The notes under the pieces were generated by a model that was not told the origin of the DNA, ran no database searches, and saw only the letters and a program-made list of their open reading frames with translations. DNA of 64,000 nucleotides from Aquilaria yunnanensis (taxonomy: Eukaryota > Streptophyta > Magnoliopsida > Malvales > Thymelaeaceae): the NCBI GenBank assembly GCA_039654915.1, contig CM077593.1, forward strand, positions 82,130,501 to 82,194,500, read 5' to 3'. This document shows positions 34,900 through 46,155 of the stretch, in pieces; within the stretch, counting starts at the first letter, position 1, and every line of letters starts with the position of its first letter. Made by a program: the position numbers and the translations under genes.

Positions 34900-36130
34900 T
34901 CTTATTTCATTAATACAAAATGTGTGTACAATGAGGAGAGAAGGGGAAAATGAAAAAAATGATTAAATACCTAAGACTCATCCTCCTACTTTACCCCATT
35001 GCTAGGGGAGTCAGCAAAGGCAACTTTGCCAGAAAAAGGTGCACCTAGCATGCCCCCCAGAGCCTTCAAGGCTTTAAACTCCATACTAAGGGCCTCGATA
35101 GCTCTAAACAATGAGAGGTTCAAGTTTTTCTTAGCCATCTCAACTTAGAAATGATAGGCTAAGAAGATGTCATTGAACTTTTGAAGAGAGTCGATGTTAA
35201 GGGCATCCTCAAGCCTTTTATTGATGAGCTTGGGCTCCTTGACTGCCCAGTTGGCCTTACATTGAAGATTCGCCAACTCTCCTTGGTAGAAGTCTTCGAC
35301 CCCTTTTGACAACTTAAACACCTCCCTGTGGACATCAGCATCCATCTTCACATTCTCCCTTAGCCCTTCCAAGACACCTCATAAGGCCTTACACTCCTTA
35401 TTGGCAGCAGCCATATTTTCTTCTTAGGACTTAATAATTTTGGTGTATTGATCAACCTTCTTTTTTTGCTCCTCAAAGAGGTTCTTCATTATTTCCACCT
35501 TCTTTTTTGCCACATCCATCCAGATCTATGATTTTGAGATCTTTTTACAGGCTTCAAGCCACTAGGGTTATGGAGAAATCCCCTAACTTAAATGAGTTGG
35601 CCTGCTGAAGTTGGGGATTTTTTACTTACCAACCCTAGGAAGAGGCCGGGTCTATCCCCTTTTCGGCCTTCTAAAGTCATGAAGCTCCTCATTCTACCAA
35701 CAAGTACAAAAAGATAAATAACTTCCGAAGATAGAAGTAAAATAAAGTAAAAGGACCATGACATATGTGAGCATACTAGTGTGTTCTGGGCAAGGAGGAG
35801 CATCTTTCCCATAGGCCCCTTTATTTGAGCATTCCATATATGATTTCTTCTCCTATAGAACATGTCGTGACTTGGGCTTGGTGTCTAGTTCGACATCATC
35901 TACATCAATCATGATCAGCAGTAGTGGCGACGTCACCATTGGAGTTAAAGAAGGTGGTGTTTCAGTGGCTGGATTAGCTAGTGGTATGGCCAACACTTTC
36001 CTACTTGGAGCTGGAGGAGTATGAACCATTGCAGGCGGGCACAGACTTTACTTTTCGAGCCTTGCTAAAATGCTCATAGCCTTTATCTCTTGTTCAGCAA
36101 AGCGGTGGCATGACCCATACCTGCAAAAAC
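34900..36130 (-). pseudogene. Second copy of the Gypsy-associated (Transposase_28-type) ORF, 3' part
   Basis: The minus strand shows a piece reading KARKVKSVPACNG (about 36060), then a proline/valine/acidic linker (MIDVDDVELDTKPKSR, about 35900). A long charged helical region 35372-35145 (MEGLRENVKMDADVHREVF) runs on, after one stop, to about 34980. This order (basic patch, acidic linker, coiled coil) is that of the C-terminal half of the antisense ORF at 24822-27092. An acceptor-like ttttgcag lies next to 36120. Its own pol and LTRs are not recognisable. Assignment is by domain order, not close identity. Confidence 0.45.
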
Positions 36131-36231
36131 AGTGAAGATGGTTAATACATTTAAAAAACAAGGGAAAAGAAAACAAACAATAAGAGAAAATAAATTGCCT
36201 AAATAAGTCATTATAGCTAATCCAGCAACCC

Positions 36232-38597
36232 TTGCTCTATTTCCTACGCATAAGTCCCTACGGGTAATGTGAGATCCAATTCCAGTATCCAATACCCAAG
36301 TTGGGGAAGTAGAAAAATCAGCCTCTATAACAAAAATATCTAAAGTGGAAGTCTTACTTCTCTTTTTCTTTTTGACTTCTTCAAGGTAGAGCTTATAGCT
36401 ACACTTCTAATGTCCAAGTTTCTTACAATGGAAGCTAATATGTGCTAAACTATACATGTTTTTGCTATGATTTTCCTTGATATTTTCTTAGGTTCTGAGT
36501 ACTTTTTATAGGAATTGTGCTTAAATGATTCATATTTTATTTTCAGGCCAAATTTTAATTCTTTTTGCAAAAATGAAGGATTTTGAAGAGTTTTTTAATT
36601 GATTTAGACAATTTTTGGAGAAACTAGATGAACATGCCCTTAAACACACCCATGTCAAAGACTGTATACCTTTTTGGGTTTTTTTACAAGTAAAAACATT
36701 TGTGTTTAGTCATACACGCTCATACATAGAATCGTGTCATTAATGTTTTAGTGAAAGTTTGCATTTATAAGCAAGGCATAGCCTGGAACATGGTTGTGTT
36801 AATCACCATGTTCAGTTGTTGTTTAGGTTTTTTCTTGTGTTTTTTCAACAATTTAGAAAATAGAGCCTGAGGATATGAATAAAGAGTCAATTTTATAACT
36901 TAGGGTTTGCAATAGAAGGCTACAGGAGGCAATCAAATGATCAATGTGAATGATTCATTCTAGTGAAAAGATTGCATGAAGGAGAAGACATTCAGAGTTG
37001 CAAACTTTGATTTTGAGTTTTCTTTCATTCCTTTTGTGTTTCTTAATTAGGATAATGGGCTAAATTCCCACTTACACTTAGGGTATATAAACCCTAGGAT
37101 GATATTGTTTTTATGATTATTTTGGTTTGATTTGACATATAGTTTTCTTATGATATATCCATTGTGCTTTACTGTTGTTGGATTGATAGTTGCTACCCAA
37201 TTGATTTAACGTTTGATTCGAGCATGCTAAGCTAATTGCTTGTATTTTTTTATTAGATCACTATAGGGTAGAAAGGAATAAATGCAAGTCTAAAGATCAA
37301 GCAATGTAAAACCTTTGGAATAGGGTTAAACCTAGTAGTAAGACTTAAAGAACTAGTAATGTATTTTTTGGCATTTTGGTTAGGAAGCAATTCTAATCGA
37401 TCAACTTGAGGATAAGGGGTTAGCTACCTTTGGATAGAAGTTAGCCTAATTTAGGAGTTTTTCATGGTCCAAGATGACTATATGTCTGTTAAACCAAAAT
37501 AAGAATGGTGCGGTTGATTTATAAGGGGATTCAAATCTAAGCATAATATCCTTTGATTCTTCATTTATCTGATTTTTTTTGTGTTGCTTTGCTCTACTTT
37601 ATTTTGATTAGTTAGTTTAATTAGTTGCATTAGTTTAGTTCTTAATAGTTAATTAATTAACTCTTTAATTGATTGGTTAAATAATAAAAAAAGGTTGAGC
37701 AAGGTAAATAGTTTCATCTCTATAGAATATGACCTTGATTCTTGTTAGATGCTATTCTAGATAAGAGGTGCACTCACCTTAAAGGTTCCTTATTATTGAA
37801 AGCTCCAATTGAATATTTTTAGTAGTTTAGTTTGAGAGCCATCAGAAGTATTCCCCTTTCTTAGCCACACCACCGGGTGCTTTCAGTGACCCAAAGAAGA
37901 ATTAGCATTGTACTTTCCATTAGATTTGTTCATCTTTTTGTTTCTCTTTCCTTTTTCCTTACCCCCATGAACCATCATAATAGGCTTAGCTTTCTTCATG
38001 TTTTACTTAGTTGTTCTCAGTATATTAATCAATTGAAGAAAGGATTTGTCAAGATCATTCAAGTTATAGTTCATGACAAACTGACTATAGCTTTTCGGCA
38101 ACGATTGGAGGACTACATCCATAGCCAACTCTTTCTGAAGAGCAAATCTTAAACTTTCAAAATTCTTAATGTACTCAATCATCTTAAGCACATGAGGACC
38201 CATGGGGCTTCCTCCAAACTTCTTGCACTAAAACAATGCTTTGAAGGTCTCAAATCACTCATGTCAATCTCGTTCTTGAAAGAGCAATTTAAGGTGTTCG
38301 ATCATATCAAATGCCCTTATGTTCTTATGTTGCTTCTGAAGCTCAGATTTTATGATAATCAGCACAAGACATGCAACATTCAAGGCATCATTCAAATGCT
38401 TTTTATAAGCACCTTTTTTAGCTGTGGGAGCATTTGGAGCAAGCTCGTTTGGAATGGACTGCTCTAAGACATTAAGCTTTTTTTTTTGCTTGAGGACAAT
38501 CACCGTATTTTTGGTAAAATTTGATAAAGTTGGTCCTGTTCAATTTTTCCATTTCAAGGATTAATCGCTATAAAAGTGTTAATGTATTTTGTGCCAT
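36232..38597 (-). pseudogene. Ty1/Copia gag and start of protease, split by an insertion
   Basis: The minus strand carries a Copia gag: a possible start at 38597; KKHLNDALNVACLVLIIIKS and then MIEHLKLLFQERD (38503-38264); and in the same frame LPKSYSQFVMNYNLNDLDKS (38203-38003), the UBN2 gag domain. Basic sequence follows to GGVAKKGEY at about 37850. After a 1.4-kb insertion the frame resumes FHCKKLGH (CCHC knuckle, followed by a stop), then LYLEEVKKKKRSK and WVLDTGIGSHI (about 36290), the protease active-site region. Reverse transcriptase and integrase are absent; from 36130 leftwards a Gypsy-type fragment follows. Confidence 0.88.
36435..37844. mobile_element. 1.4-kb insertion in the Copia gag, probably a solo LTR
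   Basis: Removing this segment rejoins the Copia gag codon for codon (..GEY|FHCKKLGH). The flanks share gaag (36431-36434 and 37845-37848), a likely target duplication. The right end is ..gccatca. A TG (36441) lies six bases inside the left junction, so TG..CA ends would enclose 36441-37844. The content is non-coding and the text near 37735-37790 resembles the U5 part of Gypsy LTRs. The exact left end and family are uncertain. Confidence 0.6.
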
Positions 38598-39199
38598 GGT
38601 AATCTACAACAGTAAATATGCAGTGTAAGAGTCATATATTTTAATGCATTTAATGAGGATTTTTCTTAAATGATACTTCCACTATTTTACTCAAATTAAT
38701 AACCCTTGACATTATTTAGGAACACCTTGCACTAAGGTATTTTAATGGGCCAAGATCCACATTTGACCACAACTTGAGTCAGCTTTGACTTTTTTCTCAA
38801 GTCATAGCTATTTAGGTAGGCAACTCTTTGCCAATTGTATCTCATGCAACTTTTAGATAGTTAGGTGACCAACACTTGTTCAGACTCATCTAATGAACTT
38901 AAGCTTAACTTCATGCCTCTATGTCCCTAATCCTATTGGGATGACTCAGTTAAGTTGGACGTAAAGTTAGCAATTTGGATATGACCTTTATCCCATCATG
39001 CCTTACCAATATGAACATAGCTACTTTGTTTTGGAAAACCTACCCAACGTTGATTGATGTCTTGATGAGTGCTAACACTTGGAAGGCATCACATTTTGAC
39101 TTAATTTTTTACTTAAGGTATTTTTTTTATCTTACCATTATTATCTTTGGTTGTCTTATATATGCATCTCATACACATATTATTTATGCATCTCATGAA
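38598..39199 (-). other. Untranslated leader region of the decayed Copia element
   Basis: Non-coding sequence between the gag start and the LTR-like block. No primer-binding site complementary to a tRNA 3' end was found, which fits heavy decay. Confidence 0.4.
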
Positions 39200-41346
39200 A
39201 AATAACTAATTAGACATGAGATGGTTATAGCCCAAAATATGCGATGTTCTCAAGTTAATATGAATATCATAAAAGCTTAAGGAAAGAAAAAGTCTTCATA
39301 ATCACATTCTCTTCCTTACTAAGTTGTACCTTGTAGTCACTACCTTGGACACACCCAAAGTATATAGTTACATTAATAGTAGAAACCTTGAATTACACTC
39401 AAGGAGAGTAAGGTTAAAAGAGAAGGTACAACAGCAAGAATAGAGGCATGATATGCAGGCTGTATTTACAAGTACAACCAACCAGTGTTATAACCATTCA
39501 CCATGATTCAAACAACAATCAACATATCAAGTCAAATATCATTCAACAAGATAATGCATGCCAATTAATACGAGTTTGTTAACCAAGTTATTAATGTGGT
39601 GCTTCACAAACCTAACAGCTTGCAAATCTTTCGAGATGATTGTCCTAGTCGAGCAACCAAAGCTACCCTACCCGAGGTGTTCAAGCAGCACATATCCGAT
39701 GTCTACAAAGATTACAGTAACTATTACTGCTATTCTGATTAAATATATCATATCCATTAAGTAAGGTTAATCTCATTAACCTGTTTCTACCATATCTTCA
39801 TATATCTCATATATTATGTGTTCCAGTTTGTGCATCATGAAACATTCTAACTAATCATGATAAGAAACAACAGAACATGCAACAAATCATGTGATTCGAC
39901 ATACAATCTAGATTTAGAGTTTTATAAGTAGCTTTGACACTACTATAGAATTTTGGGAGCCAAATAGTATAGTGAAAATTAACCGAAACACCTCTAATAT
40001 GCATGTGAAGTAGGGTAAACCAGGTGTTCAAAAACTTTTGTACTTAGTAGGTTAAAATTTTTCACTCAACTGTTGAGTCAAATCACCAAATTTGAATAGT
40101 TGTCGTGTTTAAGCTCTCTAAGATATCCACACGAACCAATCAAATCATCACGCCTCCTCCTACTTTGGTAGAAAAGTTGATCTTATACTCGTAGTATTAA
40201 CTTTTGTCCTCCAGGGAAAATAAAAGGAGAGTTTAGCTAGAATTTTAGAACATTTTTTGATTCCATCGAGAAAAGTTTTCTATTGAAAACACATAATATA
40301 TATCCTTATATATTGGTATGCGTGACTCCCAAGCCAAGTATGTTTTATAACCCAAATCCAAGTAGGCCTAATTTAAGGTTCAACAATGTGCTTAACCTTT
40401 GGGCTAATAATTAATTTGAAATTGCCATGGACCTTCAACCGAACAATTTGGCTCATGTACTCAAATAACCCAATTGGCTCTAAATGTGCAATTCTATAGG
40501 CTCATATCACATTGGCCATTGATCACAAATCATATTTATGATCACCACATTATTGTTATCCAAGGAACAAGATAGTCGATAACTCGACTAAACGTTCATG
40601 ATTGTTATCCACATATGGCTTGGCCCTTTGTCCAAAATATCAAGATAGAGCATGAGATATAGAACGTGTAACTCTCGTATATAGCCCAATCCATGGTTTC
40701 TTGATTCCCAAGTAAGTTGACTAAAACCAATAACATTAATACCTTGTATCAACTTATCTTAGTACAGCTAAATATTACCTCAATCTCACAAAATTAAAGG
40801 GCCCTAAGATATCACTCATGTTGTATAAGAAGGACAAATCTTATTTTGATCATACAAATCCTTCTGAATGATATGTGACATACCCATTGACCACCTTTAT
40901 GTTCACTCAGTTACAAGCAACAAAGAGTAGTATCAAAGTATGTATCTCACGTGTAAGGAACCCTAATGATCTCAGTCAGAGAAGTACGTATGCTATGATC
41001 ACTTTGAGAACTACTTATGACACTCATATAACAATCCATGCAGTGTTCTCGTGACGGGTTATTCTTATACATAAGTTATCCAACTTGTACCCATAGATGG
41101 ACTACATATCTCATATTAGTCTCTACATATGTTAATCTTTATGTATTATTGCAATCCACTCTACAATAATACTCAACAAGGGACATTTAAGAATACTATT
41201 ATTCCATGATTACAACTATTTTTTATTATGTTGCATAGAAACAAACAACAAAAATAATTATTGGAATAATGCCTCAATAAAATATCATAACTCAATTTGT
41301 AAAATACAATCATTTTATGATTGGATTTTGGGCACATACACTAACA
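39200..41346 (-). repeat. Probable Copia LTR (minus orientation)
   Basis: On the minus strand the block starts TGTTAGTGTATGTGCCC at 41346, a typical Copia LTR start with TGTTAG. It continues with long non-coding text (gaggcattattccaataa) familiar from plant Copia LTRs, and lies upstream of the minus-strand gag. A TATA-like ttgtaaataca near 39465 could mark its promoter. The inner end (about 39200) is a guess; no second LTR remains in the window. Confidence 0.5.
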
Positions 41347-41713
41347 GCTTTGAATTAATAAAGGGCTCTCATTAAGGAATGTACCTATTAAAAAAGGGTT
41401 CCTAAGATGAAGAGGATTCGACAACCATTACACTCCTAAAAGGCCATAGCACTAACATCCACACAAGTATAAAAGGGGACCCCTATAGCTTACAAGGTAC
41501 CCACTAAATACTATCCTTAACCCTAGCTACTTATACTATTAACATATGAGATAACTTGAATGTCAAAAAGTTTCCTCCTAGAGAGAACTTATGGTGCTCT
41601 GACTTGTTTTTTATAATAGGTCACAGGTCATAGTTCACTCGGGGGTTCACTAAGCAGAAATCCAGTCTAACCATTTCCCTTGGTTGTTTAACTATCACCC
41701 ATAAAGTGAGGTT
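41347..41713 (+). repeat. Possible Gypsy LTR fragment with TATA box
   Basis: It contains tataaaagggg at about 41469, followed by text resembling transcription-start and leader sequence of LTRs. No gene, no ends and no partner LTR were found. Confidence 0.3.
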
Positions 41714-41714
41714 A

Positions 41715-42044
41715 CTTCATTTTAACTTAAGACAACTGACTTATTTTTACTTCTATATCTTTTTTGCCTAAAATAAATTTCATTTGAAGTTAATATTATG
41801 TAAATACAATAATCCATTTGAAAGTAAATTTTTATGATGTTGTCAAATTTTTATAAATTTTTCTTTTTTAATTTCTTAAACTAGAAAAATTCATAAAAAT
41901 TTAGTAAGATTAAAAAAAATATATTTTCAATGGATTATTACACCTATATAATATTGGCTTTTAATTAAAATTAGTTCCGGATAAAAAATACGTATGAATA
42001 AAAATAAGTCATTTTGAAGTCAATTAACTTAAATTAAAATGAAC
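41715..42044. mobile_element. Hairpin MITE (330 bp) with TA flanks
   Basis: Nearly the whole element is an imperfect inverted repeat with arms of about 155 bp. It starts CTTCATTTTAACTTAAG and ends with the complement of GTTCATTTTAATTTAAG. TA stands on both sides (41713-41714; 42045-42046), consistent with a Tc1/mariner-type MITE. A second, degenerate copy lies 200 bp downstream. Confidence 0.75.
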
Positions 42045-42249
42045 TAGCTCATATGAAGAATAAAACTATAACGTTAGTTTTGTTACAGAAAAATTCTCTA
42101 AATGTTAAGTGAAATATTAGGTTAATTGTACAATTTATTCCACCATAGTGGATTTCCTTTTCCTCTGCCCCGTAAATGTGCTTCTACAAGCGCTGCAAGT
42201 TCCAAAAATTTCAGGATCCAAACGAGACAAAAGAACACTACCCTTTCCC

Positions 42250-42475
42250 TAAAAAAACAGATATTCAATTTTATAATCTTACTAAATTTTTATAAATTTT
42301 TTTAGTTTTAGATATTAAAAAAATTTATAAAAAGTTAATAATATTATAAAAATTTACTTTTAAATGAATTATTTATCTATATAATATTAATTTTTAAATA
42401 AAATTAATTTTAAATAAAAAGACATAAAAATAAAAATAAAATATTTTAAATTAAGTTAAAATTAATTGGTTGTTG
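42250..42475. repeat. Diverged partial copy of the hairpin MITE
   Basis: The phrases taatcttactaaatttttat, aatgaattattnnnctatat and aaaataaaataattt-type runs match the central and right parts of 41715-42044. The left arm is missing and no target duplication is seen. Confidence 0.6.
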
Positions 42476-43208
42476 ATCTTTTTTTACATATAACTCAACA
42501 GCTCATCTTTAGCTGGCCGCAAAAAGTCGAACACTTGAACCTTGCCGATAGTCCATACCGCAGAAAATGAAGAACCAAAATGAGAGCAAGTGTGCGGCAA
42601 ATAACTGATGTCGTTGCAACTTGGGAAGTGATTAGACATCGACTGAAACCAAAACACATGTTAAAGACGTACGTTGGTTTACACCGAAACTCCGAAAGTG
42701 ACATTGACCGAACGTTTTTTCAATTTAGAGTTATGTAATAGTGTCAATAAAAGGGTGAACGATAGATGGGAGAGGAAGTGATAACACGGGAATAGAAACA
42801 GTAACCAAAATAAATGGATTATATTATTTATAATTGACTTTTGTGTACTTTTTAACCAGGATTTCCAAAGGTGTCCGCTTGTTTGTGTACGACATATTCA
42901 CTTTAATTTGACACTTGCTGAAAAGGTTTCATGGACCAATTATTCTTGAGCTCCTGGCCACAGATTTGATTTTCTGCTTGATCAAGACTCAGAAAAAATA
43001 TTCTACATCAACACAGACAAGTGAATAGTACTCTTGCACAGGCTAAGGTTTGTCCTGGGCGAATATATATGAGTAGAACTGGATCCTTACCGTAGCAAAG
43101 CTTTATGTACGGGGACCCGTTTTCGTAACTTTGTCTGCGTTGGGCTTGGTCTTCCTTGTATGGCCCAATAAAGACGGGTGTAGCCATATGTTTCAAAAAC
43201 ATTTGATT
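42476..43208. other. No gene recognised
   Basis: Two short minus-strand frames (42495-42704, 43008-43223) have no recognisable domain and sit in otherwise unremarkable DNA. I treat them as chance. Confidence 0.45.
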
Positions 43209-44818
43209 GGATAAATTACACATGCTATCCCCAACATTTAATTATTGTTTCTATTTGTAATCTTCATTTTACTCTTATGATATTTTAACCTTATTAAAAT
43301 ATTTCATTTTTGCTCATTTTTTTGACAGAAATTATTATCTTGGATGAAAATGTTGAGATTTGGAAGAAATAATAGAAAAGAAAGTTAAAAAGATGAAAAT
43401 GTTATCAAATCATGTAAGCCGATCAAATTTTAGGAAAATTTTTTCCAGCTTGGTGGCGCCGTCATGCCAATGAGTTTTCCAGCGGCAGCACCACCATGAC
43501 AGAAATTTTTTTTTCAGAATCTTGGAACTTAATTTACAAAAATCGGTTGAGTTTTGGAAGAAATAATAAAAAAAAAGAAAGTTAAAAGGGGGAGTTAATT
43601 ACATAAATGGCCTCTAACCTTTAGTTATTATTTCCTTTTAGTCCCCAACCTATAAACTGTTCTGTTTTGGTCTTAAAGCTATTAAAATTGTTTTACTTTG
43701 ATCTCCCACAAGACGAAATTCATTAACTCAGAATAATTATTTGACAGAAAATTTTAAAATTATAATTTAAATATTTGGTAACTCTCTTCCAGAAAATTTA
43801 AATAATTCAATTTTTTTTTATAGAAAATAGACAATTTAAATTAATAGTTTTTTTCTTCCTAAATGAAATAATTTTAATTTATAGAGAGAAAAAAAAATGT
43901 GATTTAAATTTTTCATTAATTGTAAAAAAATTGCTATATAGATTAAATTCATTGTAAGACAGTTATCGAATAGTTTAAATTATAATCTAAAAAGTTGTTA
44001 TCAGATAAATACTTTGAATTAACAAATTTCATTAAAATTGAGACCAAAATGAAATTTTCAATAGATTTAGGACTAAAACAAAATGTTTTAATAGGTTTAG
44101 GACTAAAATAGAACATTCAATAGGTTGGGGACTAAAAGGAAATAATGGCTAAAGGTTAGGAACCATTCATAAAATTTACTCATTGAAGAAGATAAAAATT
44201 CAACCAAACCATGAAAGCCAATTAAAATTATCAATTTTTTTTTCTTAACATGGTGGCACCACAGCCTGAAAAATAACCGACATGATGGCTCCACCACTGC
44301 GAAATAAAAAATTTCAAGAATTTTGATCAGGCTATTTATCCTCTTTAACTTTCTCTTCTATTATTTCTTGCAAATTTTAGTGGATTTTCATACATCTACA
44401 TCTAAAATTGTGATTAAACCCGAGTCTTTGATACTCGATATACAAAAATTGGTAGAGCTGTGGAAGAAATGAGAAAAGAAAAAGTTAAAGAGGTTGAAAA
44501 AAACTACCAAACCATGAAAGCAGATTAAAATTTTAATTTTTGTTTTCAAGCGGTGATAGAGGTGGTCAAACCCTTAGGTTCCAAAGTTTTTAGGTTTCTT
44601 TGGCAAAGAAAAAATTGTTAGGGACTTAAAATTAGCTTTTTTTCCTTATAATCTCATGTTGATGTGGCATTTCCCATCCAAGATAACAATTTTTTTTCCA
44701 AAAATGAGTAAAAAATGAAACATTTTAATGATGTTAAGGTATCGTATGAGCAAAATAAAGGTTAAGGTTAAAACAAAAATAATAATTAAAAGTTGGAGGC
44801 AATGCATGTAATTTATTC
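43209..44818. mobile_element. Long-TIR (Mutator-like) non-autonomous element, outer
   Basis: The left end GGATAAATTACA..TGC..CCCCAAC and the right end, read in complement GAATAAATTACATGCATTGCC, continue as inverted repeats for about 130 bases (both include ttatcttggatg). The flanks catttgatt and tgcttgatt are a poor 9-bp match. No coding sequence. Internally, tttggaagaaataata..gaaagttaaa is repeated three times (43360, 43553, 44460) and once inverted (44335). A second element is nested at 43592-44181. Confidence 0.65.
43592..44181. mobile_element. Long-TIR MITE nested inside 43209-44818
   Basis: The inverted repeats are about 115 bp: left GAGTTAATTACATAAATGG..CTAACCTTTAG..TTTCCTTTTAGTCCCCAACC, right the complement of GAGTAAATTTTATGAATGG followed by the same phrases. 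The element splits an internal repeat of the outer element (gaaagttaaaag | gaagataaaaa), which shows it arrived later. The target duplication is not clear. Confidence 0.75.
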
Positions 44819-45359
44819 ATGCTTGATTTGAAGTTGGAAGTTCGTAGACAACTAGAAATTACACTATTATTTTAATTTTCTAACATCAGTATTCAAGTTA
44901 GAGTAGTACAAAAACTGTTTAGTCTGTAGGTTGAGGAGAATCAATTATTTAAATTGTAAATAAATTATTAGATACTTTAAATTCAATTTTGCGAAGCATA
45001 CTAAAGATTTTCCTTAAATCCTATTTACATGAATAAATTGAATGCTTAAAAGTTAGAATATAGTACCTACTTTTCAAATGTTAACTACACTTTGCATACA
45101 TAATCTTTTAAGATTTCAGTATAAATATTGTAGCACAGCTAGCTACTCTTTTGAATTTACTAATGTACAACTATTTGATAGTTTAAATTCATTATTTATT
45201 TCGTTTCCTTAATTTAAGACAAAATATTCTTTTCATAGCAGTAGTGCTAGAGCAAGAAGGGGAAAATGTAATTATTGATCCGCAAGGGGTGAAATGTAAT
45301 TTATCAAACTCTGAAGGTAAGTGTAATTAATCATGTGTGCAGTGCATGGGAAATAAAAC
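44819..45359. other. AT-rich, no gene
   Basis: No coding block. A MITE-like end (aaggggtgaaatgtaattta, about 45287) is present, but I found no partner. Confidence 0.45.
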
Positions 45360-45577
45360 ACATTTGAAAAAATATCCTTTTCCCTTAACATGCGCAGAGC
45401 TTGTCGGATCACTAATACTCCAGCAAAGTTTGACTCAATTATTTCCATTGGGATGGAAAATAAAGCTAGAGCTTGTCCGAGATGATCTCTTAAAATATCA
45501 CCAATTGCTTTTGGTTCAGGTTTCATTAAGGCTGACTCATCAACATTAAAAGTAAATCCTACGAACATCTTAAACAT
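45360..45577 (-). pseudogene. Orphan LINE-type RNase H domain fragment
   Basis: The minus strand encodes FNVDESALMKPEPKAIGDIL, followed by RDHLGQALALFSIP and SNFAGVLVIRQAL. This is the first half of an RVT_3 RNase H-like domain, with the N-V-D start, the G-x-x-L-R-D turn and the S-N-x-A..A-I-R-x-A helix. An expected acidic residue in that helix is replaced by Gly (SNFAG). No reverse transcriptase is attached. It complements, but does not overlap, the domain portion found at 11797-12018. Confidence 0.72.
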
Positions 45578-45600
45578 ATTCTCAATTTTATAAATTTTCT

Positions 45601-46147
45601 ATACTTTAAAGAATATTAAATCTTTTTTCACTTTAACAACCTCCCTAATCTCATTTTTTAGAATAGGAAATGGGAAGCAAAAGTATTAATTCCCTACATA
45701 CGCATAAACTCTAAAAATTAAGGCGTGTGCAAAGAACCAAACAAATATTATAAGTAAAAAATGTAAGATTATTTACTTATATTCTCTGTTTTATTGCGTT
45801 GTAATTTGAATTTGTTTCAAATATATAATATTTAATAGTTATATAATAAATGTAAGATTTTACAAAATATAAAAACTATTGGAGTTGAAGAGAAAAATTA
45901 CAGAGATTTTGATTTTTTTACTTCACTATTATGCAAAAATTATTAAAAAGCTATTTGAAGATACATGCTGTAAAAACTTGTGACGGCCCTCTGGCACATT
46001 AGAGTATTCTCTAAGTGAAGACTAATTGATCTGTTTGAGTTATAAGATGTAAAGACTCATACTTTTTTAACTCACTATTCTCCACATATACAAGCAGTAA
46101 ATAATGATCATTGTTGAGACATTGGTGTAAATTATTTGGTCGGCATA
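45601..46147. other. AT-rich, no gene
   Basis: Nothing recognisable up to the hAT target duplication at 46148. Confidence 0.45.
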
Positions 46148-46155
46148 GGCTCATG

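Noticed and set aside
42495..43223. Two short minus-strand frames
   Set aside because: No similarity to a known domain, no splice-linked partner exons and no supporting context.
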